A DNA stretch of 30,635 nt from a virus. The notes beneath the pieces are model-generated. The model ran no database searches. It was not told the DNA's origin and saw only the letters and a list, made by a program, of their open reading frames with translations. The position numbers and the translations under genes were made by a program. Position 1 is the first letter of the stretch. Each line of letters begins with the position of its first letter. Positions 1-5,546 of this stretch are shown here, one piece after another. The stretch spans positions 1 through 30,635 of the IMG/VR virus record IMGVR_UViG_3300025695_000067, one strand, 5' to 3'.

Positions 1-33
1 TTGTAATGTTAAATATTTATCATTTATCTCCAC
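1..33 (-). CDS. Terminase large subunit, N-terminal fragment at contig edge
   Basis: These bases repeat the first 11 codons of the terminase large subunit encoded complete at the other end of the window, from the GTG start (complement of 31-33). The gene is cut by the contig edge, as expected if the sequence closes on itself with a period of 29,623 bases. Confidence 0.85.
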   Translation of the reverse strand, partial: MEINDKYLTLQ

Positions 34-313
34 GAATAGAGTTAATTAGTTCCTTGAAATTTATACCGCCTTCTACTTGTGCGTTTAAATCTAAACTTTC
101 TTTTGGTTTTCCTAGCGTGTACTCTAAAACCATCTGCATCGCTTTTAAACGGTCTTTATCTTCGCTTAGAGCGACTTTTACCGCTTGGCTAAGTAAAGCC
201 TTCACATCATCATAAGAAACCGCCTCAGAGATAGCCTTTCTATATTCGTTCTTTCTCTTGTCTATTCCTTTTGCTTTGGTGCTATGCCCTCCGTTTTCTT
301 TTCTCTTATCCAT
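20..313 (-). CDS. Small terminase-like DNA-packaging protein (left copy)
   Basis: A 97-residue basic protein encoded immediately before, and overlapping by 14 nt, the terminase large subunit. The N-terminus is Lys/Gly-rich (GGHSTKAKG), followed by a helical part with a run of alternating Ala, Val and Leu and the segment LEYTLGKPKESL. This layout resembles the DUF5681-type proteins found beside TerL in many phages (family knowledge, not verified here). It would recognise phage DNA and load TerL. The protein is identical in both copies although the DNA differs at four bases. Position is the strongest argument; a non-terminase DNA-binding role cannot be excluded. Confidence 0.6.
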   Translation of the reverse strand: MDKRKENGGHSTKAKGIDKRKNEYRKAISEAVSYDDVKALLSQAVKVALSEDKDRLKAMQMVLEYTLGKPKESLDLNAQVEGGINFKELINSIRGDK

Positions 314-325
314 AATTAATAGAAA

Positions 326-703
326 TTAACTTTTAATTATTTTAGCCTCGTTTATGTTTAGTAGGGTTACTATCTTTTCTACTTTTCTATTGTCTTTAAA
401 TTCAGTAGTTTTTTTGTATTTCCCTTTAACCCATTTTGGTTTTAAGTTGTTTATGTTAAATGAGTATATTCCTTGTGGAGTTTGGTTAATGTAGTATATT
501 TTTGCTTTATCCTTATGCACTATTAACTTATCGTATTTGTGTTTCTCCATTATTAAGTTATCATAGTGTATAGGTCTGCATTTTAATTCTATTATTGCTT
601 TGTGCTTTTTAGAGTAGCAATCGTAGCCACAATATTTACCTGTTGACCTTTCTAAGTCAGGTACAATGTTTTTAAGTATACGATATAACTTATACTCATT
701 CAC
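326..703 (-). CDS. PD-(D/E)XK nuclease-like protein (left copy)
   Basis: A 125-residue protein. Residues about 21-46 carry a pattern typical of PD-(D/E)XK nucleases: an acidic residue in CGYDCYS followed by the beta-strand motif AIIELKCRP, where E and K would be catalytic. The rest is Lys- and Tyr-rich with no membrane segment or signal. It ends 13 nt before the small terminase-like gene and overlaps the upstream gene by 8 nt, so it belongs to the packaging operon. It might be an endonuclease acting on DNA during packaging or recombination. The family call is an inference from one motif. Both copies encode the same protein. Confidence 0.5.
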   Translation of the reverse strand: MNEYKLYRILKNIVPDLERSTGKYCGYDCYSKKHKAIIELKCRPIHYDNLIMEKHKYDKLIVHKDKAKIYYINQTPQGIYSFNINNLKPKWVKGKYKKTTEFKDNRKVEKIVTLLNINEAKIIKS

Positions 704-1136
704 TATCTATCTGCTTTAGTTTTCTTTGCGCCCACTCTATACCTTCATCTCCTCCCCAAGCTAACCACATTAAACGACCGCATCCATCTCCTAGTTCTTT
801 ATTTGAGTTTTGTCTATGTCTTTCAAATGCTGCCATTCTTGCTATGGTATCTCTTGAGATAGCCTCTCCTTTTGCTAGTTGGTTGGCTCTTTGCTTTCCT
901 ACTGGAGTGCCACAAGAACCCCATCCATTCTCCTCTGCCCATCTTAAAGCTACCTTAGCGTTTTCACTTGCTGCTTTAGGGTAATCTGAGTAAGATTCTA
1001 GTTCTACTAGTTTTTGTCTACATACTGCGTAGCGTTGATCTCTATCGGGAAATTCATTACCCATAGTTTCATCACTCATACATCGTTGTATAAACTCTTT
1101 TTCTTTTTCTCCTTTTCTTCTCTTTGGTAGTGGCAT
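696..1136 (-). CDS. Conserved phage protein, 146 aa, near packaging genes
   Basis: The N-terminus (MPLPKRRKGEKEKEFIQRCM, then EFPDRDQRYAVC) is a pattern I associate with head-related phage proteins. The C-terminal half has Trp/Gly-rich blocks (RWAEENGWGSCGTP, RLMWLAWGGDEGIEWAQRKL). I do not know its function. Its ATG overlaps the stop of the previous gene (TAATG), so the two are probably translationally coupled. A second copy at the right end lacks the N-terminal half. Confidence 0.8.
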   Translation of the reverse strand: MPLPKRRKGEKEKEFIQRCMSDETMGNEFPDRDQRYAVCRQKLVELESYSDYPKAASENAKVALRWAEENGWGSCGTPVGKQRANQLAKGEAISRDTIARMAAFERHRQNSNKELGDGCGRLMWLAWGGDEGIEWAQRKLKQIDSE

Positions 1137-1306
1137 TATAGTTTGTTAAATTGTTCTCTAGTAAGTTCTTTTATTTCTACGTCTTTTATGTTGTAGACGA
1201 AATCTATTTTTAGCTGATTCGGTAGAGGGTACTTTCTTACTATTTCGTTATAAGTATTTCCGTTTATTTTACTTGGATTCATTTTTATGTGCCAGTACCT
1301 TCTCAT
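1136..1306 (-). CDS. Small protein, 56 aa, unknown
   Basis: An open frame from ATG at 1306 to TAA at 1136, beginning MRRYWHIKMNPSKING. Its start overlaps the stop of the upstream 148-residue gene and its stop overlaps the ATG of the downstream gene (TAATG), so it fills the gap exactly, which is the main evidence that it is real. Mixed charge, no membrane segment. A second in-frame ATG at codon 9 is an alternative start. No function recognised. Confidence 0.7.
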   Translation of the reverse strand: MRRYWHIKMNPSKINGNTYNEIVRKYPLPNQLKIDFVYNIKDVEIKELTREQFNKL

Positions 1307-1752
1307 TAAGCAGACTCGTAAGCCTCTAGATATTTCTTTAATTTATGGATTACTTCTCTAAAACAAGAGGCACAGTTAGTAGGTCTTTGGTTGTATCTTA
1401 ATACTCTATTATAGATTTTTAATAGTTCAGCTTGTTCGGTAGGTCGTACCGTTATTCTATTCTTGCTAAACCATTCTTTTAGAAAAATGTACTCTTCTTC
1501 TTCTAGGCATAGTGGTTTATTAGCGGGGAAGATTTTATTTAACTTCTCTTTTCTTTCATCGCATCCACAATCTTCGCCAACTACCATTTTAACGAGTTTC
1601 TTAATTCCCGTTTTTTCCGTGATCGTTTCTACTACATCTCCTAAACCATCAGGTGTAGATTCTTGCTCTTTCTCAAATGAGGCTACCCATTCTTTATACT
1701 CTTTAGTTCGCTTGTCTAAAGACTCGTAGTATTCGTTATCTTTTTCTACCAT
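1306..1752 (-). CDS. Conserved hypothetical protein with Cys motifs, 148 aa
   Basis: An acidic N-terminal third rich in Glu, Lys and Tyr is followed by the segment GEDCGCDERKEKLNK and a C-terminal NCASCF, so four cysteines in two CxC/CxxC-like pairs could bind a metal. I have an impression of similar CGCDERKEKLN proteins in other Bacteroidetes phages but cannot name the family. It overlaps the upstream 55-residue gene by 17 nt and the downstream gene by 1 nt, so it is part of one tightly packed operon leading to the packaging genes. Confidence 0.75.
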   Translation of the reverse strand: MVEKDNEYYESLDKRTKEYKEWVASFEKEQESTPDGLGDVVETITEKTGIKKLVKMVVGEDCGCDERKEKLNKIFPANKPLCLEEEEYIFLKEWFSKNRITVRPTEQAELLKIYNRVLRYNQRPTNCASCFREVIHKLKKYLEAYESA

Positions 1753-1903
1753 TGTTATGTTCTTTTATTAGTTGCTCTATTACTATTACTCTATCTAGCC
1801 AATGCTTTACCAAGACTAAATTAGCGTCCTCTTTTTGCATTTCATTTGCCCACATAATGTAAGCCTTATCTTTTTCGTTCTGTAAGTATGCTTTTATATT
1901 CAT
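1736..1903 (-). CDS. Small protein, 55 aa, unknown
   Basis: The frame runs from ATG at 1903, which overlaps the sigma factor stop (ATGA), to TAA at 1736, inside the start of the next gene. The protein begins MNIKAYLQNEKDKAY, is strongly helical in appearance and ends in a basic tail (NGRKR). It closes an otherwise empty 147-nt gap with overlaps at both ends. No function recognised; it might be a partner of the sigma factor because of coupling, but nothing in the sequence shows this. Confidence 0.7.
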   Translation of the reverse strand: MNIKAYLQNEKDKAYIMWANEMQKEDANLVLVKHWLDRVIVIEQLIKEHNNGRKR

Positions 1904-2412
1904 ATTAGTTCGTATTCTCCGTTAAAGTAATCTTCTATATCTTCTCCTATATTTTCTTTTAAACGATCTCCCGCCCTTCTTAACGTGTAGTGTACGCTTC
2001 CTAGTTTTATTCCGCTCTCCTCGCTTATGTCACGTTGGGAGTAATCGTTATTCACGTATAAGTTAAACATCTTTGCATCGTACCAATGCCACCCCTTTAT
2101 CTCTTCTTCTATTTTATCGTATATTTTTTGTAGTGCCGTAACTTTATCAATATTTGATTTATGAGTTAAAGGAATGTCATCTACTGGTACTTTTTCTATG
2201 TTCTTCTTTGCTCTATTTAAGTCTACTGCTAACGAACGTAAAATACAATAAACGTAAGTAGTTAACGTTTCTTCTTTTACCGTTCCTCTTTCAATGTACT
2301 TATGTAGCTTTAAGTACATCTCCTGAACTATATCCTCAGCATAACTAGTAACGCCAAAAGTGTAAACAACTCTTAACCAATAATCGTGCTTTTTTGCTAC
2401 TTCTTCTAACAT
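1900..2412 (-). CDS. Sigma-70 family (ECF-like) RNA polymerase sigma factor
   Basis: A 170-residue protein with the two-domain plan of small sigma factors. Residues about 25-39 (AEDIVQEMYLKLHKY) match region 2, which binds core polymerase and the -10 element. Residues about 119-150 (YSQRDISEESGIKLGSVHYTLRRAGDRL) form a region 4 helix-turn-helix for the -35 element. The length fits the ECF group. It lies between the early genes and the packaging/structural operon, so redirecting host polymerase to late phage promoters is a natural role. That role is an inference; a host-takeover role is also possible. Confidence 0.75.
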   Translation of the reverse strand: MLEEVAKKHDYWLRVVYTFGVTSYAEDIVQEMYLKLHKYIERGTVKEETLTTYVYCILRSLAVDLNRAKKNIEKVPVDDIPLTHKSNIDKVTALQKIYDKIEEEIKGWHWYDAKMFNLYVNNDYSQRDISEESGIKLGSVHYTLRRAGDRLKENIGEDIEDYFNGEYELI

Positions 2413-2431
2413 TACTTTTATTATACGTTTT

Positions 2432-2638
2432 TTATTCTATTTCGTTTAAAGGAGTAGTTAGTATGTAGTCAACGTTTGCCCAATTCAATGTTAACCTTTC
2501 TGCCGTATCGTCATTCAAAAACGTTACTCTGTTCCTTAGATCGTCCTCATAGTAATCGTTAAAGAAAAAACGTTTCTCGAATAGTTCACTTCTAGTCTTA
2601 TAAACTAGTAATTGTATAGGCATTAACTCCTCGTCCAT
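2432..2638 (-). CDS. Small acidic protein, 68 aa, unknown
   Basis: Begins MDEELMPIQLLVYKTRSELF and is rich in Asp, Asn, Leu and Tyr. It overlaps the upstream MazG-like gene by 16 nt and ends 20 nt before the sigma factor gene. No domain recognised. Confidence 0.65.
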   Translation of the reverse strand: MDEELMPIQLLVYKTRSELFEKRFFFNDYYEDDLRNRVTFLNDDTAERLTLNWANVDYILTTPLNEIE

Positions 2639-2808
2639 TTGCTTTTTAGTTTCTCAATATACAAAATAGCATCCATTAACTCCTCTTGTAAGTGGTTTAG
2701 GAAGTCATCAGCATTATTCTCTTCTAAGGTAGTGCCATACTTCTTAATCCCTACTTCGCTTCTTTGTTGGAACTTCTCTACTACTTGCTTTACTATTTTG
2801 TCTTCCAT
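2623..2808 (-). CDS. MazG-like NTP pyrophosphohydrolase-type small protein
   Basis: A 61-residue all-helical protein. The middle (RSEVGIKKYGTTLEENNADDF) and the following HLQEELMDAILYIEKL resemble short phage proteins of the all-alpha NTP pyrophosphohydrolase group, in which the ExxxD-type acidic residues of the second block bind Mg2+. If active it would hydrolyse nucleoside triphosphates and modify the pool during infection. It is much shorter than a complete MazG, so it may work as a multimer or be regulatory. It overlaps NinG by 16 nt. Confidence 0.55.
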   Translation of the reverse strand: MEDKIVKQVVEKFQQRSEVGIKKYGTTLEENNADDFLNHLQEELMDAILYIEKLKSKWTRS

Positions 2809-3326
2809 TCTTTTATCTTCTGTTTGTAAATATAGATAATTTCTTTGAGTTCTTCTACTGTGTACTTTGCCGTTCCTTGTGATAGGTTGTTTAAGGTTTC
2901 TAGTCTTTCCTTTCCTATTCTCTTCTCGAGTCCTTTCTGATAAGCTATAAGGTTTCCGTGCTTGTGTTGGTTACACGCTACGCATTGGCCGTGTACGTTA
3001 TCCTCGTTGAACGTTACCGCTTTATGCCCTCCGCTTGAATAGAAATGTCCAGCATCAAACTTGCCCTTTAGAACTGAGCCACACGATATACATTCCTTCC
3101 CTGAATCTCTTAACCGTATAAACTCGTTAAATACTTTCTGAGCCTCCTTAGTCCAATCCTGTACGGTCTTTAGTTCCTCCTTTAGTTTCGCCTTTCGTTG
3201 CCTCCATTGTTTCTCTTTCGCTACCCTTACCCACTCTTCTACGCACTCAGGTTTTAGGCAGTAGTGTTGTAGTGGTTTGTCAGGTCTAAAATACGATTTA
3301 CAATTTCGGCACTTTTTACGGTTCAT
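2793..3326 (-). CDS. ninG: NinG/Rap-type recombination nuclease
   Basis: A 177-residue protein with the layout of lambda NinG (Rap), a structure-specific nuclease of the recombination pathway. An N-terminal zinc-binding cluster (C6, C9, H21, C23, C28) is followed by a basic helical linker. The core then has CISCG (C79, C82), DAGHFYSSGGH (D91, H94) and HGQCVACNQHKHGN (H112, C115, C118), an HNH-like metal site. It would resolve branched DNA made by the ERF recombinase and the flap-type exonuclease encoded upstream. One copy of a 28-bp direct repeat lies directly before its ATG. Confidence 0.85.
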   Translation of the reverse strand: MNRKKCRNCKSYFRPDKPLQHYCLKPECVEEWVRVAKEKQWRQRKAKLKEELKTVQDWTKEAQKVFNEFIRLRDSGKECISCGSVLKGKFDAGHFYSSGGHKAVTFNEDNVHGQCVACNQHKHGNLIAYQKGLEKRIGKERLETLNNLSQGTAKYTVEELKEIIYIYKQKIKEWKTK

Positions 3327-3354
3327 TCTACTTGTTTAAATACTTTGGTTTAAT
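3327..3354 (-). repeat. 28-bp direct repeat, copy 1
   Basis: A stretch of 28 bases identical to 3589-3616. It begins 1 nt upstream of the NinG ATG and covers the end of the 83-residue gene. The two copies are read in different frames, so the identity is at DNA level. On the minus strand it contains TTAAACCAAAG, related to the AAACCAAAAC core of the array repeat at 4.2-5.0 kb. Confidence 0.9.
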
Positions 3355-3587
3355 AAATTGTAGTAAGACTTAGCCAATAACTCTTTATCCTCAGCGTCAT
3401 ATTGCAAGTAATCTTCTCCTTGTTCTAAACCAGCAATATAAGCCTCCTTAACAAGTTCCTCACTTTGTTGTTGGTCTTGGGTTAAGAGTTCATCTATCTT
3501 TTCAAATATCGCGCTGTCTTTTATCATTATCCTTCCTTCAAATGAAGAGTCCTGAAGATAGTTTTTTAATTCTTCTATTGCTGTCAT
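3336..3587 (-). CDS. Acidic hypothetical protein, 83 aa, in a repeat-flanked cassette
   Basis: Begins MTAIEELKNYLQDSSFEG. Rich in Glu, Asp, Gln and Tyr, no membrane segment. A 28-bp direct repeat lies directly before its start and again across its stop, so the gene and one repeat form a 262-bp unit. No function recognised. Confidence 0.7.
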   Translation of the reverse strand: MTAIEELKNYLQDSSFEGRIMIKDSAIFEKIDELLTQDQQQSEELVKEAYIAGLEQGEDYLQYDAEDKELLAKSYYNLLNQSI

Positions 3588-3588
3588 A

Positions 3589-3616
3589 TCTACTTGTTTA
3601 AATACTTTGGTTTAAT
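3589..3616 (-). repeat. 28-bp direct repeat, copy 2
   Basis: Identical to 3327-3354. Here it covers the last codons of the 62-residue gene (KPKYLNK, stop TAG) and ends 1 nt before the ATG of the 83-residue gene. Confidence 0.9.
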
Positions 3617-3778
3617 TACTTCGTTGTAGTGGTCTTCTGCATCTAAATGTAATGCTTTTTCATCTTCTTCTGATAGTGGTGTTTGTTCTTTATTCATATC
3701 AATGTATTCATATGCTTTGATTCTTTCCTTTTCTATTTCTTCTTTTGAGAGTAATTTAAATTCTTCTTCTTTACTCAT
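3590..3778 (-). CDS. Glu/Lys-rich small protein, 62 aa
   Basis: The start MSKEEEFKLLSKEEIEKERI and its leader (AACAAAAGATATGAGTAAAG) resemble the start regions of the repeat-linked small genes at 4.2-5.0 kb, with one insertion. The body is highly charged and helical. The final codons lie in the 28-bp direct repeat. Function unknown; probably another member of the small-gene array. Confidence 0.65.
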   Translation of the reverse strand: MSKEEEFKLLSKEEIEKERIKAYEYIDMNKEQTPLSEEDEKALHLDAEDHYNEVIKPKYLNK

Positions 3779-3786
3779 ATCTTTTG

Positions 3787-4155
3787 TTATTTAATTTTAT
3801 TTAGTAATTCTTGTATTTGTTTTTTTAGTGAAGGATTAACATCATCTAAATCTATATGCAGTAATACTCTATCCAACATATCAACACAAGCATTCAGTTT
3901 CTCAGATAGTTTAGTTTTTTCTATCTTCAAAACTTTAACAATATCATCATTGATTTGGTTATAATATGTTATATCTTCTGGTGGTAACTTAAAATCATTA
4001 TTTTTATCTACAATTAATTCATTATTCATTTTTTCTCGTAAAATGTTAATTATCTTAGTTAATTCTTTTTTATTATAAGGTTTCCATTTGTCAGTAAATG
4101 ATTTTCTATAATTTAAAATTCCATTAATGACTGTTTCTTCGTGATGTGTATTCAT
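3787..4155 (-). CDS. Hypothetical helical protein, 122 aa
   Basis: Begins MNTHHEETVINGILNYRKSF. Alternating Ile/Leu and Lys/Glu/Asp suggest helices; there is no signal peptide or cysteine cluster. It follows a vestigial array unit and is the longest gene in the very AT-rich tract 3.8-5.0 kb. No function recognised. Confidence 0.65.
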   Translation of the reverse strand: MNTHHEETVINGILNYRKSFTDKWKPYNKKELTKIINILREKMNNELIVDKNNDFKLPPEDITYYNQINDDIVKVLKIEKTKLSEKLNACVDMLDRVLLHIDLDDVNPSLKKQIQELLNKIK

Positions 4156-4162
4156 ATTATTT

Positions 4163-4201
4163 TTATTTTACATATTTATATGACTTTAATTTTTCAGTCA
4201 T
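4163..4201 (-). pseudogene. Vestigial 12-codon unit of the small-gene array
   Basis: The sixth copy of the array repeat supplies an ATG at 4201, followed by ACT GAA AAA as in neighbouring units, but the frame stops after 12 codons. It looks like a decayed array member, or an array end marking where genes are gained and lost. It might still be translated as a short peptide. Confidence 0.45.
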
Positions 4202-4379
4202 CTTTGTTTTGGTTTAATGGTTGTAGACCAACTGTACCAATACTCTTTTCTGTAACTTCAATCCCATAATCTCTCATACAAATAAAATATTCTACACCTT
4301 CATCTGTTTTTAGAACAATAGGATTATAAACTTCTTCTAATTCTATTAAGTAATCTTCTCTTATTGTTATTTTACTCAT
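4194..4379 (-). CDS. Array small protein, 61 aa, with homologue at right contig end
   Basis: I choose the ATG inside the array repeat (4379, MSKITIREDYLIEL) rather than an ATG six codons upstream, because all other array genes start there. The core VEYFICMRDYGIEVT is shared with the partial gene at the right end (VEFYICQRDYGIEVT), so this is a real family. It ends NQNKDD in the next repeat copy. Unknown function. Confidence 0.75.
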   Translation of the reverse strand: MSKITIREDYLIELEEVYNPIVLKTDEGVEYFICMRDYGIEVTEKSIGTVGLQPLNQNKDD

Positions 4380-4527
4380 CTTTGTTTTGGTTTTCAATAT
4401 TGGTCCTTAACTTATCCCATTCACTCAATAGTTTATATGGGTTATAATTCTTAGTTCTATTTTCTACTAACAACTTAGCGACACCTTCATATAATTGATG
4501 GTATTTCTTTTTATATTCTTCACTCAT
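4372..4527 (-). CDS. Array small protein, 51 aa
   Basis: The frame runs from the repeat ATG at 4527 (MSEEYKKKYHQLYEG) to TAA at 4372, overlapping the next gene's start. It ends IENQNKDE, the last five residues from the repeat. Lys/Tyr/Glu-rich and helical. Unknown function. Confidence 0.7.
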   Translation of the reverse strand: MSEEYKKKYHQLYEGVAKLLVENRTKNYNPYKLLSEWDKLRTNIENQNKDE

Positions 4528-4753
4528 CTTTGTTTTGGTTTATATAATTATGTAATCTCTCTAATAGCTCTTCTGATGGTTCAAAATAATGAAATCCACT
4601 AACCAAAGGATCATCATAATGTTTAAATTTAAGAACATTCAAAAAGTGTTTATAGTTATATTCTTCTAATGGGTGTTTGATTATTTCGGTTATTTTATAT
4701 ACATCATCACCGTCTTTAATGTTATATACTCTTTTCTCAAAAGTTATTTCCAT
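4520..4753 (-). CDS. Array small protein, 77 aa
   Basis: The frame starts in the repeat at 4753 (MEITFEKRVYNIKDGDDVYK) and ends NQNKDE in the following repeat. It is the only array member whose start does not continue as MSKE or similar. Mixed alpha/beta appearance with several Tyr, Phe and His. Unknown function. Confidence 0.7.
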   Translation of the reverse strand: MEITFEKRVYNIKDGDDVYKITEIIKHPLEEYNYKHFLNVLKFKHYDDPLVSGFHYFEPSEELLERLHNYINQNKDE

Positions 4754-4883
4754 CTTTGTTTTGGTTTAAAAGTATTGTGTTTTCTTCTAGAAATTTCTTC
4801 ATATATATTAACTTTCTTCTGATACTAACTTTGTCTGCCTTAAGTAAGCTTAATAAAAAATCATCTAATTCTTCTTTACTCAT
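4737..4883 (-). CDS. Array small protein, 48 aa
   Basis: The frame runs from ATG at 4883 (MSKEELDDFLLSLLKADKVS) to TGA at 4737. It reads through the next repeat as NQNKD and then adds GNNF, because the downstream gene continues with GGAAAT rather than AGTAAA. Helical and charged. Unknown function. Confidence 0.7.
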   Translation of the reverse strand: MSKEELDDFLLSLLKADKVSIRRKLIYMKKFLEENTILLNQNKDGNNF

Positions 4884-5013
4884 TTTTGTTTTGGTTTAAA
4901 ATATACTGTATAGTCTCTTTAATATATGTTATATCAACAAAAGAATCTTTAGATGTCTCATTTATTTCATCCAATATATCCTTAAGAGATTCTATTATAT
5001 CTTCTTTACTCAT
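4876..5013 (-). CDS. Array small protein, 45 aa
   Basis: The frame runs from the repeat ATG at 5013 (MSKEDIIESLKDILDEINET) to TAA at 4876, ending NQNKNE. Acidic and helical. The start is strongly similar to that of the 48-residue gene after it because the repeat extends past the ATG. Unknown function. Confidence 0.7.
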   Translation of the reverse strand: MSKEDIIESLKDILDEINETSKDSFVDITYIKETIQYILNQNKNE

Positions 5014-5077
5014 CTTTGTTTTGGTTTCTTCTAGTTGGACTATTATACATTCTTTTACTTTTATTATCTCTAGGCAT
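5006..5077 (-). CDS. Basic 23-residue leader-like peptide at head of array
   Basis: A short frame from ATG at 5077 to TAA at 5006, MPRDNKSKRMYNSPTRR followed by NQNKDE from the repeat. It opens the array, uses the same coupled stop/start arrangement as the other units and is strongly basic. It may be a leader peptide that starts the coupled translation of the array. It is too short for certainty. Confidence 0.4.
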   Translation of the reverse strand: MPRDNKSKRMYNSPTRRNQNKDE

Positions 5078-5099
5078 TTTTGTAGCTTTTGTTATTTAC

Positions 5100-5113
5100 G
5101 TCAGTATGCTGAC
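5100..5113 (-). other. Small inverted repeat upstream of the array
   Basis: GTCAG-CATA-CTGAC on the minus strand, a 5-bp perfect stem with a 4-nt loop, in the 41-nt gap between the 85-residue gene and the leader-like peptide. There is no T tract, so it is not a simple terminator. It could be an operator or an RNA processing site. Confidence 0.4.
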
Positions 5114-5118
5114 TTGGT

Positions 5119-5376
5119 TTACGTTAATTGTGTCATTATGCTATTTCTTAGCTTATGCTCCTTTATGAATGTTCTTCTTTGTCTTGCTCTTTGCCTAATA
5201 TACAACTTTTCGCAGAATGTTACAATGTTCTTTCCTTCTGCTTCTGTGAACTCGATAACTCTATCAATTAGGTAAAGTTTGTAACCTACTCCGGTCGGCT
5301 TCTCTAACATAGCAAAAGGAATACCCTCTGCTAATACTTCTGCCTGTATTTCGTTAATCTTATTTATCGTGACCAT
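5119..5376 (-). CDS. Hypothetical protein, 85 aa
   Basis: Begins MVTINKINEIQAEVLAEGIP. An alpha/beta first half is followed by a basic patch (YIRQRARQRRTF) that may bind nucleic acid. It overlaps the upstream 58-residue gene by 17 nt, in the replication gene cluster. No family recognised. Confidence 0.65.
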   Translation of the reverse strand: MVTINKINEIQAEVLAEGIPFAMLEKPTGVGYKLYLIDRVIEFTEAEGKNIVTFCEKLYIRQRARQRRTFIKEHKLRNSIMTQLT

Positions 5377-5536
5377 CTTCTAAGTTTTCAATTATATTCT
5401 TTGCCTTAAAAAGGTTTTCTATGTGTTCTTGTATTCGCTTAGTGTCCTTTCCTCTGTCATCCATTAAATTCCTTACGTCTATTAAGTACATTAATGCTCC
5501 AGTTAGATAGGTGTTTGCATCTCTTAGTTCTTTCAT
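5360..5536 (-). CDS. Small protein, 58 aa, unknown
   Basis: The frame runs from ATG at 5536 (MKELRDANTYLTGALMYLID) to TAA at 5360, inside the next gene. It fills the gap between the helicase and the 85-residue gene, starting 11 nt after the helicase stop. Helical, mixed charge. No function recognised. Confidence 0.7.
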   Translation of the reverse strand: MKELRDANTYLTGALMYLIDVRNLMDDRGKDTKRIQEHIENLFKAKNIIENLEDGHDK

Positions 5537-5546
5537 AGTTGTTTAT

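Larger units (their letters stand above)
1..893. repeat. Left copy of diverged terminal direct repeat
   Basis: Bases 1-857 match 29624-30480 with ten substitutions that I could count (127, 128, 140, 143, 665, 668, 729, 747, 780, 840). Similarity then decays and ends near 893-897. The repeat covers the start of TerL, the small terminase-like gene, the 125-residue gene and the 3' part of the 146-residue gene. Such overlap is normal when a circularly permuted genome is assembled into a line, but identical ends would then be expected. The differences point to two genotypes. Confidence 0.95.
4199..5026 (-). repeat. Six-copy direct repeat at small-gene junctions
   Basis: The minus-strand sequence AACCAAAACAAAGATG, or the same with one change, occurs at 4199-4214, 4377-4392, 4525-4540, 4751-4766, 4881-4896 (one mismatch) and 5011-5026. 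Spacings are 178, 148, 226, 130 and 130 bases. Each copy ends in the ATG of a small gene and encodes the C-terminal NQNKD or NQNKN of the gene before it, always in the same relative frame. After the ATG, identity often continues as AGTAAAGAAGA. There is no Shine-Dalgarno sequence, so the repeat may act as the translation start or reinitiation signal. Confidence 0.9.

Noticed and set aside
4199-5026. The six-copy repeat as a CRISPR array
   Set aside because: Repeats are only about 16 bases, spacings vary from 130 to 226, and the intervals are open reading frames coupled through the repeats.
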